Source: Roseobacter sp.
GTDB lineage: Bacteria > Pseudomonadota > Alphaproteobacteria > Rhodobacterales > Rhodobacteraceae
Assembly (NCBI GenBank): GCA_024636475.1
Contig: JAGXHA010000020.1
Coordinates: forward strand, 1 to 33,008
Length of the DNA stretch: 33,008 nt
Direction of reading: 5' to 3'
The position numbers and the translations under genes are program-made. The notes under the pieces were generated by a model, which was not told the DNA's origin, searched no databases, and worked only from the letters and a program-made list of their open reading frames with translations. Positions 1-8,026 of this stretch are shown here, one piece after another. Each line of letters starts with the position of its first letter. The first letter of the stretch is position 1.

Positions 1-336
1 GTAGGACTGCGGGCCAACCACCAGATCGACAGCCGGCTGGCGACGCATAATTTCAGCCCCCTCGGCCTGTGCAACACAGCCTGCAACGCCAATTTTCAGG
101 TTTGGGTTCAATTCTTTGAGCGGCTTGAGGCGGCCCAATTCGGAATACACCTTTTCCGCCGCCTTTTCGCGGATATGGCAGGTGTTCAGCAAGATCATAT
201 CGGCATCCGCCGCCGTCTTCGTCTCGACGTAGGTATCGCCCAAGCTTTCCGCCATGCGTTCACTGTCATAGACGTTCATCTGGCAACCATATGTCTTGAT
301 GAACAGCTTTTTTGGCGCGGTCATGGCGAAGTCCAT
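1..336 (-). CDS. miaB: tRNA-2-methylthio-N6-dimethylallyladenosine synthase MiaB, N-terminal part (runs off the window)
   Basis: This is the first 112 codons of a radical-SAM methylthiotransferase that adds the 2-methylthio group to isopentenyl-adenosine-37 of tRNAs in the cytoplasm. The visible part is the N-terminal MTTase domain. It has the YGCQMN motif near residue 16, and the three cysteines that hold the auxiliary iron-sulfur cluster are at about 18, 53 (NTCHIREKA context) and 87 ([10 protein letters not shown]). The radical-SAM CxxxCxxC motif and the TRAM domain lie outside the window. I chose the ATG at 336. A second in-frame ATG at 324 (MTAPKK) is also possible, since neither has a strong ribosome binding site. 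RimO is the main alternative, but the spacing and the NTCHIREKA segment fit MiaB better. Confidence 0.93.
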   Translation of the reverse strand, partial: MDFAMTAPKKLFIKTYGCQMNVYDSERMAESLGDTYVETKTAADADMILLNTCHIREKAAEKVYSELGRLKPLKELNPNLKIGVAGCVAQAEGAEIMRRQPAVDLVVGPQSY

Positions 337-438
337 TGTTAGAACATGAAAAAACGCGGTCTAGCAGCGCCAGCGTTCTCTTGCAATGCGTGCCGATTTG
401 TCCGATTTAGATAGCATAGCAAAAACACATTGGGCACC

Positions 439-1308
439 ATGCAGTATCGCAGTCTTGATCACTTTATAACGGATGGAAAACAGGCCCTGGCCAAAGGGCC
501 CATAGCGATGATCCTTGTCGAAGATGACGTCGAAATTGATACGACCCTCCGCCACCATCAGCAGTTGGGCTTTACCAAAGTCATCGCGTTTATGCCCGCC
601 GAATTTGACCTGCCCCGCGATGTTCAGGAATTTGTGATCCGCGTCGACTATAACATGGTTGGAGACGCTGCGATGGAAACCGTCGTCAATCGCGTGATCG
701 AAGTGGCGACGGGCCAGTGGTTGTATATCTGCTACAACGCGGAATACCTGTTCTATCCCTTCTGCGAGACCCGAAATATCATCGAGGTGCTGGCCTTCCA
801 CACGGAAGAGCGCCGCAGCGCTATGCTGTCCTATGTCGTTGATTTATATGCAGATGATCTGAACGTCACCCCCGATGCGGTGTCTTTGGATAATGCCCAT
901 ATGGACCGGTCGGGCTATTACGCGCTTGCTCGCAACGCCGTTGAGCCACCCCATCATGCCAAAGAACGTCAGCTTGATTTCTTTGGCGGGTTGCGCTGGC
1001 GTTTCGAAGAACATGTGCCCGCCGCGCGCCGCAAGATTGACCGGATTTCAATATTCCGCGCCAAGTCCGGCCTGCGGATCCGCGAAGATCACACCTTCAA
1101 CGACGAGGAATACAACACTTATTCCTGCCCCTGGCATCACAACATCACAGCCGCAATCTGTTCTTTCCGCACGGCAAAGGCGCTCAAAAAGAACCCCGGC
1201 AGCAAGTTCGATATTCACAGCTTCAAATGGCACAACTCTGCACCGTTTGAATGGCATTCGCGCCAACTGCTGGATCTGGGGCTGATCGAGCCGGGCCAGT
1301 GGTTTTAG
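439..1308 (+). CDS. GT2-like glycosyltransferase family protein (putative)
   Basis: The protein has 289 residues from the ATG at 439; a TTG at 430 is a possible alternative start. It has no signal peptide and no membrane segment. The N-terminal half reads like a degenerate GT-A glycosyltransferase: a beta strand with acidic residues (ILVEDDVEID, about 25-34), then TGQWLYICYNAEYLF near 91-105, where family 2 enzymes normally carry a DxDEF-type metal-binding motif. Here that position is N-A-E-Y-L. The C-terminal half is rich in Trp and His (WHHN, FKWHNSAPFEWHS). The gene lies between miaB (divergent) and rsmJ, with 40 bp before rsmJ. The family assignment comes from remembered similarity to Rhodobacteraceae proteins annotated this way and is tentative. 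The missing acidic triad makes the catalytic role uncertain. Confidence 0.5.
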   Translation: MQYRSLDHFITDGKQALAKGPIAMILVEDDVEIDTTLRHHQQLGFTKVIAFMPAEFDLPRDVQEFVIRVDYNMVGDAAMETVVNRVIEVATGQWLYICYNAEYLFYPFCETRNIIEVLAFHTEERRSAMLSYVVDLYADDLNVTPDAVSLDNAHMDRSGYYALARNAVEPPHHAKERQLDFFGGLRWRFEEHVPAARRKIDRISIFRAKSGLRIREDHTFNDEEYNTYSCPWHHNITAAICSFRTAKALKKNPGSKFDIHSFKWHNSAPFEWHSRQLLDLGLIEPGQWF

Positions 1309-1348
1309 AAAGCCCCGCCTGTCGTGCTTTTGAACACAGCGAGGTGAC

Positions 1349-1960
1349 ATGGGCACGATGACGCAATCAGCGCAGGAATTACGGGTTGATTTTGTCAGTG
1401 GCGCGGTCGGCCATAGGCTGCGCTTTGGCGGTGGTCGGGGCCAAGCGCTGGCAAAGGCGATGGGTCTGCGTGCGGGCAAAACACCAACGATTGTGGATGC
1501 AACTGCGGGCCTGGGCCGCGATGCCTTTTTATTGGCCTCGCTTGGCGCTCGTGTCACGATGATCGAACGGTCCGCGAAAATGCACGCTTTGCTGCTGGAT
1601 GGCATGCAGCGCGCCGCCCAGGAAGGCGGCCAGTTTATGCAGATCATTGATCGCATGACGTTGCTGCATGCTGACGCCAAGGATGTGCTGCCGCAATTGT
1701 CTTGCGAGGCGATCTTGATCGACCCGATGCACCCTGCGCGTAAAAACTCGGCGCTGGTAAAGCTTGAGCTGCGTCAAGTCCGCGATATCGTTGGAACCGA
1801 TGAAGACGCTGCTGACTTGGTGCGGGTGGCGCTTGGTGTGGCGCGCAACAGGGTCGTGCTGAAATGGCCGGCAAAGGCAGACCCGATTGCCGGGGTACAG
1901 GCTTGTTCCCATCAGATACTTGGGAAATCAACGCGTTACGACGTTTTCATGGTAGGGTAA
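1349..1960 (+). CDS. rsmJ: 16S rRNA (guanine1516-N2)-methyltransferase RsmJ family
   Basis: This is a class I SAM-dependent methyltransferase of 203 residues. Motif I is DATAGLGRDAFLLASLGA (about 51-68), the acidic end of strand beta2 is in VTMIERS, and the RsmJ-specific DPMHPARKNSALVK segment follows near 125-138. The E. coli counterpart is DPM(F/Y)P followed by KSALVKKE. RsmJ methylates G1516 of 16S rRNA in the small subunit. The protein is shorter than the roughly 250-residue E. coli enzyme because the N-terminal extension is reduced to about 45 residues, while the catalytic core looks complete. GAGGTG sits 4 bases before the ATG. An internal in-frame ATG lies at 1358. The gene converges with the PhyH gene across a 29-bp gap. 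Confidence 0.82.
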   Translation: MGTMTQSAQELRVDFVSGAVGHRLRFGGGRGQALAKAMGLRAGKTPTIVDATAGLGRDAFLLASLGARVTMIERSAKMHALLLDGMQRAAQEGGQFMQIIDRMTLLHADAKDVLPQLSCEAILIDPMHPARKNSALVKLELRQVRDIVGTDEDAADLVRVALGVARNRVVLKWPAKADPIAGVQACSHQILGKSTRYDVFMVG

Positions 1961-1989
1961 TGACCAAGGATGATCCCAAGGGCTTGGGT

Positions 1990-2781
1990 TCACCCAATTA
2001 GCATCGGAAACCAGTCTTGGCGCAAACGTTGGCCCTGCACCATGTCGTGGCCCGGAAACGGTGGCGACGTTGGGCCGGGACGTTGGGTATAGGATGCGTC
2101 ATCGCCCAACAGACGCAGCGAAAACGCCCGGCGTCGCGCCGCGCTGGTATTGCCACGTGCGCCGTGCAGGATGCCATAGTTGAACGCAACTGCATCACCC
2201 GGTGCCATATGCCATTCACGCACCGGCATTCCAGCCGCATCGGGATCAGGCACGGGCATGTAAGGTGCCGGATCAAAGAATGCGTCGCCCTTGACCCAAC
2301 GGGTCGGCAACACCGGTTTATCCCACAGATGCGATCCTGCGACACAGCGCAACGTTGCATCGGTGACGGCATCCAGCGGTGACCAAAAGCTGACGTTCTG
2401 GCACCCCTCGACAAAGTAATATGGCCCGTCCTGATGCCACGGAGTTGCCATCGAGGTGCCCGGTTCTTTGACCAACACATGATCGTGAAACAACTGCACG
2501 GTCTTGGATTGCATCAAATCAGCCGCAACAACTGCGGCGGGAGAGCGATGGATCACCTCTGCAAATTCAGGAATCCGCTGCCAATTGCAGTAGTCATCGA
2601 AAAAACGCCCCGTCTCGCCCGACTTTTCATTGTTAGAGGCGTAAGGACCGGGGTCTTCCATGTTGCGTGCGATCCCCGCACGCAACGCATCGACGTGATC
2701 TGCGAACAGACCCTTGATCAGCACAACGCCATCACGCTGGTAGCTGTCAATGTGATCTTGGGTAATCAACGGATGTGGCAT
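1990..2781 (-). CDS. Phytanoyl-CoA dioxygenase (PhyH) family Fe(II)/2-oxoglutarate oxygenase
   Basis: The protein has 263 residues with the double-stranded beta-helix signature of PhyH-type oxygenases. The iron triad is readable: His116 and Asp118 in WHQDGPYY, and the distal His206 in GILHGARGN. Arg217/218 in RRRAFSLR is the likely 2-oxoglutarate carboxylate anchor. Enzymes of this family hydroxylate small molecules such as acyl-CoAs, ectoine or quorum-sensing-type compounds, coupled to 2-oxoglutarate decarboxylation. The substrate cannot be read here. It stands alone on the minus strand, 62 bp downstream of the irr stop and in the same direction, so readthrough from irr is possible. No ectoine or phosphonate genes lie nearby to suggest a substrate. 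Confidence 0.85.
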   Translation of the reverse strand: MPHPLITQDHIDSYQRDGVVLIKGLFADHVDALRAGIARNMEDPGPYASNNEKSGETGRFFDDYCNWQRIPEFAEVIHRSPAAVVAADLMQSKTVQLFHDHVLVKEPGTSMATPWHQDGPYYFVEGCQNVSFWSPLDAVTDATLRCVAGSHLWDKPVLPTRWVKGDAFFDPAPYMPVPDPDAAGMPVREWHMAPGDAVAFNYGILHGARGNTSAARRRAFSLRLLGDDASYTQRPGPTSPPFPGHDMVQGQRLRQDWFPMLIG

Positions 2782-2843
2782 CTGCGCGCTCGCTGTTGTT
2801 TGAACGCCAATCTAGGACAGCGCAGACGCGGTGGTCCAGTCTT

Positions 2844-3263
2844 TTAGCTTTTGCGGCGCAGACGGATGACAACATCAACCGACGCAATCTCTGCCCCTTC
2901 GGGCGCATCGGGCAATCGTGCGATCACCAGCTGATCGGATGGTGCATCGGTCAGCCGGGCTTCATCTTCCCAGAAGAAATGCGGATGATCATGCGTGTTG
3001 GTGTCGAAATAGCTTTTCGACCCGTCAACGGTAACTTCCTGCATCAGGCCCGCATCACAAAAGGCACGTAAGGTGTTGTAAACAGTTGCCAAAGATACAG
3101 CCTCGCCCTGCCCTTTTGCCGCGTCGAACAAGCTTTCAGCGGTCACATGACGGTGCTGCCCGTCTCCCACCAACAACTGTGCAAGCGTCATGCGTTGTCG
3201 CGTCGGGCGCAGCCCTGCCTTGGAAAGCCACTTGGAACTGATCTGTTGCATCGCTTGGGTCAT
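2844..3263 (-). CDS. irr: Iron response regulator Irr (Fur superfamily)
   Basis: The protein has 139 residues. It starts at MTQAMQQ; a longer open frame extends upstream but has no support. The winged helix spans about residues 15-85, with the Fur-family recognition segment VSLATVYNTLRAF (about 57-69) and the preceding GQHRHVTAESLFD. The dimerisation part has only a short His cluster, NTHDHPHFFWEDE (His91, 93, 95), and lacks the C-terminal CxxC zinc motif of classical Fur. That is the Irr pattern. In alphaproteobacteria Irr senses haem availability and controls iron uptake and iron-using enzymes. It is divergent from fabA with 160 bp between the start codons. PerR or Mur are the alternatives; the His cluster and the fabA neighbour favour Irr. 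Confidence 0.85.
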   Translation of the reverse strand: MTQAMQQISSKWLSKAGLRPTRQRMTLAQLLVGDGQHRHVTAESLFDAAKGQGEAVSLATVYNTLRAFCDAGLMQEVTVDGSKSYFDTNTHDHPHFFWEDEARLTDAPSDQLVIARLPDAPEGAEIASVDVVIRLRRKS

Positions 3264-3289
3264 TGCACACTCTTTGCCTTCGTTATTAG

Positions 3290-3319
3290 TATATAAAGGG
3301 CAAACTGGCCGGTTTTCAA
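3290..3319 (-). promoter_or_regulatory. Candidate sigma70-type promoter of irr
   Basis: Read on the minus strand, TTGAAA (3319-3314) is followed after 18 bases by TATATA (3295-3290), 26 bases ahead of the irr ATG. The TTCTAAT just upstream of the -35 resembles one half of an Irr/ICE-type box, but I cannot see a convincing second half. Autoregulation is therefore only a possibility. Confidence 0.4.
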
Positions 3320-3423
3320 TTAGAATCCCGAAATAGCTTACACGCCAGCGCTCTTGCAGGAGGGGGCGGGGCAATGTTAAACCACTCCCGACTTTGACTT
3401 AAGCGAGCAGGAGCCGCATTATT

Positions 3424-3933
3424 ATGGCCGATTTTCCCACCAGTTTTGACAAGGAAGCCTTGCTGAAATGCGCACGCGGCGAACTTTTTGGTTCCGGCAA
3501 CGCGCAACTACCAGCCCCGCCGATGCTCATGATGGACCGGATCACAGATGTGTCCAGCGATGGCGGAGCCCATGGAAAGGGTCATATTACGGCCGAGTTC
3601 GACATTACGCCGGACCTTTGGTTCTTCGATTGTCATTTTCCCGGCAACCCGATCATGCCCGGATGTCTGGGGCTTGACGGTTTGTGGCAGCTGACAGGGT
3701 TCAACCTGGGCTGGCGCGGCTGGCAGGGGCGCGGCTATGCGCTTGGTGTGGGCGAGGTCAAGCTGACCGGCATGGTGCGCCCTGACCGCAAGATGTTGAC
3801 CTACAAGATTGATTTCACCAAAGCGATCCAGACCCGCCGCCTGACAATGGGTGTCGCCGACGGGATCGTCGAGGCGGATGGCGATGTCATTTATCAGGTG
3901 AAAGACATGAAGGTCGCGCTCAGCGAAAGCTGA
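3424..3933 (+). CDS. fabA: 3-hydroxydecanoyl-[ACP] dehydratase/isomerase FabA
   Basis: This is a 169-residue single-hotdog FabA, the usual family length. The catalytic His71 lies in [16 protein letters not shown] and Asp85 in [10 protein letters not shown]. It dehydrates 3-hydroxydecanoyl-ACP and isomerises trans-2-decenoyl-ACP to cis-3-decenoyl-ACP, the branch point of oxygen-independent unsaturated fatty acid synthesis. AGGAG sits 8 bases before the ATG. It is the first gene of the fabA-fabB-fabI unit. FabZ is excluded by the length and by the FabA-type MPGCLGLD motif. Confidence 0.97.
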   Translation: MADFPTSFDKEALLKCARGELFGSGNAQLPAPPMLMMDRITDVSSDGGAHGKGHITAEFDITPDLWFFDCHFPGNPIMPGCLGLDGLWQLTGFNLGWRGWQGRGYALGVGEVKLTGMVRPDRKMLTYKIDFTKAIQTRRLTMGVADGIVEADGDVIYQVKDMKVALSES

Positions 3934-4063
3934 CAGGACAGATGACTTGATTTGTCGTTCCGGAAGCGGCAAACGAGACAGTGAGAGAGCAGGCCCGCCC
4001 CTTTAGGTGCGTGGCCGTGCCGGTAAACGGGCCGAGGTCCAAAAAAGTTCAAGGGAGTGCGCC

Positions 4064-5293
4064 ATGCGCCGCGTCGTCGTCACAGGGTTGGGGATCGTCT
4101 CATCCATCGGAAACAACGCAGATGAAGTGCTTGCATCGCTCAAGGCCGGGTCCAGCGGCATCGTTGCCAGCCCTGAAATGACCGAGCACGGCTTTCGCAG
4201 CCGTGTCGCTGGTACTCTCAAGATCAACGTTGCCGACCACATCGATAAACGCGCGCTGCGGTTCATGGGCGGCGGGGCTGCCTATGCCTATATCGCGATG
4301 GCCCAGGCCATTGCCGATGCAGGGCTAAGCGAGGATCAAATCAGCAACCCGCGCACCGGTCTTGTTGCAGGTTCCGGCGGTCCGTCGACCTCGGCACTCT
4401 TCACCGCGCATAATGTCGTGCGCGACACCGGGGCGACCAAGCGGATCGGACCCTTTGCCGTGCCCAAGTGCATGTCCTCGACCGTCAGCGCCAACCTGAG
4501 CACGGCGTTCAAGATCAAGGGCATCAACTATTCCATCACGTCGGCCTGCTCTACATCGCTGCATTGCATCGGCAACGCAGCAGAGCAGATCATGATGGGC
4601 AAACAGGACATCATGTTCGCCGGTGGTGGCGAGGAGCTCGATTGGACATTGTCCTGCCTCTTTGATGCAATGGGCGCGATGAGCAGCAAATATAACGACG
4701 CGCCAGAATCAGCGAGCCGCGCATTTGACGCCAACCGCGACGGGTTTGTGATCTCGGGCGGCGGCGGCATGCTGGTGCTTGAGGATTTGGAACATGCCAA
4801 AGCGCGCGGTGCCACGATCTATGCCGAAATCACCGGATACGCGGCCACTTCGGACGGCCACGACATGGTCGCACCGTCGGGCGAAGGCGGCGAACGCGCC
4901 ATGCGCCTCGCGCTCCAGTCCCTGCCCGAGGGCCGCAAGGTCGATTACATCAACGCGCACGGCACCTCGACCCCCGTCGGCGATGTGGGCGAAATCGAAG
5001 CGGTCCGCCGCGTGTTTGGCCAGGGCACCACACCGCCCGTCAGCTCGACCAAATCCATGACAGGCCACGCCCAAGGGGCCGCTGGCGCGCTTGAGGCGAT
5101 CTTCTGTCTGTTGATGCTCAAGCATGACTTTATCGCCAAATCCATCAATGTGGTCGATCTGGACCCCAAGCTGGACGCAGCCGAGATCGCACTTGAACGC
5201 GTCGATAACGCGGGTCTTGATTCAGTGATGACAAATTCCTTTGGGTTCGGCGGCACAAACGGGTCGATGATCCTGTCCAGTTTTAAAGAGTAA
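4064..5293 (+). CDS. fabB: 3-oxoacyl-[ACP] synthase I FabB
   Basis: This is a 409-residue beta-ketoacyl-ACP synthase. The thiolase-fold Cys-His-His triad is Cys162 (SACSTSLHC), His299 ([11 protein letters not shown]) and His335 ([10 protein letters not shown]), with the conserved Lys330, numbered almost as in E. coli FabB. It elongates cis-3-decenoyl-ACP and so commits carbon to unsaturated fatty acids. The ATG at 4064 is preceded by AAGGGAG, so I prefer it to upstream in-frame codons. It lies 130 bp downstream of fabA and 9 bp upstream of fabI, consistent with one operon. Confidence 0.96.
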   Translation: MRRVVVTGLGIVSSIGNNADEVLASLKAGSSGIVASPEMTEHGFRSRVAGTLKINVADHIDKRALRFMGGGAAYAYIAMAQAIADAGLSEDQISNPRTGLVAGSGGPSTSALFTAHNVVRDTGATKRIGPFAVPKCMSSTVSANLSTAFKIKGINYSITSACSTSLHCIGNAAEQIMMGKQDIMFAGGGEELDWTLSCLFDAMGAMSSKYNDAPESASRAFDANRDGFVISGGGGMLVLEDLEHAKARGATIYAEITGYAATSDGHDMVAPSGEGGERAMRLALQSLPEGRKVDYINAHGTSTPVGDVGEIEAVRRVFGQGTTPPVSSTKSMTGHAQGAAGALEAIFCLLMLKHDFIAKSINVVDLDPKLDAAEIALERVDNAGLDSVMTNSFGFGGTNGSMILSSFKE

Positions 5294-5302
5294 GGGCAGC
5301 AC

Positions 5303-6094
5303 ATGTCAGATATGCTTAAGGGAAAACGCGGCCTCATCATGGGTGTCGCGAATGAACGCTCCATCGCTTGGGGCATTGCAAAAGCGATGGCCGAAGCCGG
5401 GGCGGAATTAGCATTTACATATCAAGGCGACGCCTTTGGCACACGCCTGAAACCGCTGGCCGAAAGTGTCGGGTCGGATTTCATGGTAGATGTGGATGTG
5501 ACCGATGACGCATCTTTGGATGCAGCATTTGACCAGCTTGCCGAGCGGTGGGCGACACTTGATTTTGTTGTCCATGCGATTGCGTTCTCGGATAAATCCG
5601 AACTGACGGGCCGTTTTTTGAATACAAGCCGCGCAAACTTCAAACACTCCCTTGATATCTCGGCCTATTCCTTCATCGAGATTGCGCGCCGTGCCCATCC
5701 CATGATGACGCAAAACGGTGGCACGCTGCTTACGCTGACCTATCAAGGCTCAAACCGCGTGGTACCCAATTACAATGTGATGGGCGTGGCAAAGGCAGCA
5801 CTTGAATCCGCGACCCGCTATCTGGCGAATGATCTTGGGCCAGACGGCATTCGCGTCAACGCGATCAGCCCGGGCCCGATGAAAACGCTGGCCGGCGCGG
5901 CAATTGGCGGGGCGCGCAAGACCTACAAGCACACGGACATGAACGCGCCCTTGCGTGCCAATGCGACTTTGGAGGCGGTAGGCGGCACGGCGGTCTATCT
6001 GGCGTCCGATGCAGGGGCTTGTACCACGGGCGAGATCATCCGCGTCGATGGTGGATTTCATGTTCTGGGGATGCCGCAAGCCGAACATTTGTAA
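5303..6094 (+). CDS. fabI: Enoyl-[ACP] reductase (NADH) FabI
   Basis: This is a 263-residue short-chain dehydrogenase-type enoyl-ACP reductase, which catalyses the last reduction of each fatty-acid elongation cycle. The nucleotide-binding segment is GVANERSIAWGIAKAMAEAG (about 14-33). The active site has Tyr147 and the FabI-type Tyr157-x6-Lys164 (YNVMGVAK). The SPGPMKTLA loop follows near residue 192. AGGGC precedes the ATG. The C-terminal tail continues past VDGGFHVLGM for a few residues, as is common in alphaproteobacterial FabI. It is the last gene of the fab operon, followed by a GC hairpin. Confidence 0.95.
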   Translation: MSDMLKGKRGLIMGVANERSIAWGIAKAMAEAGAELAFTYQGDAFGTRLKPLAESVGSDFMVDVDVTDDASLDAAFDQLAERWATLDFVVHAIAFSDKSELTGRFLNTSRANFKHSLDISAYSFIEIARRAHPMMTQNGGTLLTLTYQGSNRVVPNYNVMGVAKAALESATRYLANDLGPDGIRVNAISPGPMKTLAGAAIGGARKTYKHTDMNAPLRANATLEAVGGTAVYLASDAGACTTGEIIRVDGGFHVLGMPQAEHL

Positions 6095-6106
6095 GTGGTA
6101 GGCGGA

Positions 6107-6149
6107 CCGGGGCGCTGCCCCGGACCCCGGGATTTTAGACCATTTGGAA
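6107..6149 (-). repeat. Modular hairpin/AT-box repeat, copy A
   Basis: A perfect GC stem (CCGGGG 6107-6112 with CCCCGG 6118-6123, 5-base loop) is followed by a CCCCGGG core and an AT-rich box ending TTTGGAA. The 26 bases from 6124 match copy B (14639-14665) apart from one inserted C and one G/A change. It lies between the convergent ends of fabI and the THUMP methyltransferase gene, so it may terminate or protect either transcript. Confidence 0.75.
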
Positions 6150-6162
6150 TGATATGGCGCGC

Positions 6163-7275
6163 CTAGCGCAGCGGGGGCGTTTGGTAGAACCAGACTTTGA
6201 TGCCACCGTGGGCTATCGCAGGGCCTAAGGCTTTCCAAGGCAAGCCTGTGGCTTTGGCCAAAGGCGGCTCTGACGTGACAAGTCCGACGCGCCAGCCCTT
6301 GAAGCGGGTCAGCAGAGTTTGGCCGAGGGTGCCATAAAGCGGGTAGAGCAGTTTTTTGTTCCCGATGCGCCCGCCGTAAGGCGGGTTGACGATGACCAGA
6401 CCCGGCGGGCCGTCAGGCGGTGTCAATTCGCCGGCCGCATGGTTAGCAAATTGCACAGCTTCGCCAACCCCTGCCCGATGGGCATTTGCAATGCTCATCC
6501 GGACAGCACCTGCGTCCCGGTCTGATCCATAAAAGCTCAGATCGGTAGAACGCGACGGCGTGCTGCGCATCATCTCCCATATTTTGGCGTCAAAACTTGC
6601 CAGACTTTCAAAGGCAAAGCTGCGGCTGCGGCCAGGATTCATGCCCATGGCAATTTCGGCAGCCTCGATGACAAACGTGCCGGAGCCACACATGGGATCT
6701 ACCACAGTCTCGGTGCCCGAATAGCCTGCTTGGCGCAGCAACAGCGACGCCAGCGTCTCGCGCATGGGTGCTTTGCCAACGGCCTCTTTGTGGCCGCGTT
6801 TGTGCAGGGACTCGCCCGACGTGTCGAGGCTCATGGTGACGACATTATCGTCAATCCGCACCTTCAAAACCAACGCAGCGTCAGCCGAGATCGTCGCACC
6901 AAGGCTTTCGCGCAAGGCAGTTTCAATCCGCTGGGTTGCGGCACCGGCGTGGTAGATCTTGGATGCTTTTGTGGTCACCTGCACCCGCAACGGCACATCG
7001 GCGCGCAACACATCTGCCCAAGGGAACTTGCGCGCCCGCTTATCAAGCTGCGCCAGATGGAATGCCATGAACGACCCGATCCGCGCGAGCACCCGAGAGG
7101 CACCGCGCAGTTCCAGGTTGGCGCGCCAGACCTCGGCCCAGCCCCCCTGGACGGTGACACCACCGGGCGACAATGCCGCTCCGGCAAAACCTTTCTCCAA
7201 AGCTTCCGCCAACAGCATGTCTTCCAGACCCGGCGTCGCCACAAGGAAAATGTCAAAGGTGTTTTGAGTGTCCAT
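6163..7275 (-). CDS. THUMP-domain class I RNA methyltransferase (RlmL N-domain/YcbY-like)
   Basis: The protein has 370 residues. An N-terminal ferredoxin-like plus THUMP region (about 5-155) is followed by a Rossmann methyltransferase of the UPF0020/RlmL type. Motif I is DPMCGSGTFVIEAA (193-206), the beta2 acidic end is GSDRDAGAV (about 250-258), and the N2-guanine methyltransferase motif NPPYGGR is at 297-303. Such proteins make m2G in rRNA or tRNA; the E. coli RlmL N-terminal half makes m2G2445 in 23S rRNA. The C-terminal RlmK-like half of the E. coli fusion is absent, so this is the stand-alone form. The TAG stop is 13 bp from repeat copy A. Confidence 0.87.
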   Translation of the reverse strand: MDTQNTFDIFLVATPGLEDMLLAEALEKGFAGAALSPGGVTVQGGWAEVWRANLELRGASRVLARIGSFMAFHLAQLDKRARKFPWADVLRADVPLRVQVTTKASKIYHAGAATQRIETALRESLGATISADAALVLKVRIDDNVVTMSLDTSGESLHKRGHKEAVGKAPMRETLASLLLRQAGYSGTETVVDPMCGSGTFVIEAAEIAMGMNPGRSRSFAFESLASFDAKIWEMMRSTPSRSTDLSFYGSDRDAGAVRMSIANAHRAGVGEAVQFANHAAGELTPPDGPPGLVIVNPPYGGRIGNKKLLYPLYGTLGQTLLTRFKGWRVGLVTSEPPLAKATGLPWKALGPAIAHGGIKVWFYQTPPLR

Positions 7276-7334
7276 GGCGCTGCTTACTGTGCAAGGTGCA
7301 AGTATTCGAGCGCTTTCTTTTGGACGCTGGCGGC

Positions 7335-7404
7335 GTTTTCAAAACTCCGCGCCGGAAAATTCGGAATTTTCCGGTCCGAGGGCGGGGGATGACCACCCGC
7401 CCTC
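7335..7404. terminator. Double hairpin between FKBP gene and THUMP methyltransferase gene
   Basis: Two perfect inverted repeats lie just downstream of the FKBP stop (minus strand): a 9-bp stem at 7378-7386/7396-7404 and a 10-bp AT-rich stem at 7352-7361/7365-7374 with a 3-base loop. A GTTTTCAAAACTCCG segment at 7335-7349 recurs almost unchanged at 26663-26678. No clean T-run follows, so this may be a processing or stabilising structure as much as a terminator. Confidence 0.5.
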
Positions 7405-7411
7405 GAAAGAA

Positions 7412-7840
7412 TTAAGCGATTTTGACCAACTCGATGTCAAATTGCAGGTCTTTACCCGCCAAAGGGTGATTCGCATCCAGCGTCACGGTCGCCTCGTCTA
7501 CTTCGACAACCATCACTGGCATGGCCTGACCGTCAGGCGTTTGCATCTGCAGCTGAACACCGACCTCAAGCGGGATGTCCGCCGGAATTCCTTCGCGTGG
7601 TACAGCCTGACGCATCTCGGGGTTGACCGGGCCGTAAGCCTCCTCGCTGCCGATCTTGACGACCTTCTTGTCGCCAACGGCCATACCAGGCAAGGCACCA
7701 TCCAGCCCAGGGATGATCTGGCCCGAGCCTACTTCGAACTCCAACGGTTCACGACCGTCCGAGCTGTCAAAAGTGCTGCCATCCAGCAGTGTGCCTGTGT
7801 AGTGAATAGCAACGGTATCGCCGGATTTAACCTGCGTCAT
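7412..7840 (-). CDS. FKBP-type peptidyl-prolyl cis-trans isomerase (SlyD-like)
   Basis: This is a 142-residue prolyl isomerase with one FKBP domain carrying an insert-in-flap region, as in SlyD. Motifs are HYTGTLLDGSTFDSS (about 13-27), GSGQIIPGLDGALPGM (about 38-53) and the C-terminal DANHPLAGKDLQFDIEL, which is typical of SlyD/FkpB proteins. There is no signal peptide, so it is cytoplasmic. The C-terminal His-rich metal tail of E. coli SlyD is missing, which is common in shorter family members. GGAG sits 7 bases before the ATG at 7840. The same frame could begin at a TTG 12 bases upstream, but that lacks a binding site. It is divergent from the dehalogenase gene. Confidence 0.9.
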   Translation of the reverse strand: MTQVKSGDTVAIHYTGTLLDGSTFDSSDGREPLEFEVGSGQIIPGLDGALPGMAVGDKKVVKIGSEEAYGPVNPEMRQAVPREGIPADIPLEVGVQLQMQTPDGQAMPVMVVEVDEATVTLDANHPLAGKDLQFDIELVKIA

Positions 7841-8026
7841 AGAGTGCTCCAATCTTGAAAGGGGATAAATATAAGAGGCCGCGTATCTGCGCGGGTGCTC
7901 CGAGGTTCATATCCTAGTGTTTCAAGCCTGCGGACTGTCGTAAACCCCTAGCGGAGCAGTTTTTCGGTCTTTTCTGTCGCCGCACCCCGTGACACTCTGC
8001 CCCACAAGCATCAATGGGAGATCAAT

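Noticed and set aside
3318..3335. Possible Irr/ICE box between irr and fabA
   Set aside because: Only one half site is present; the second half does not match the inverted arm.
7268..7858. Long + strand open frame of 196 codons over the FKBP gene
   Set aside because: It is antisense to a well-supported FKBP gene and has no domain-like sequence.
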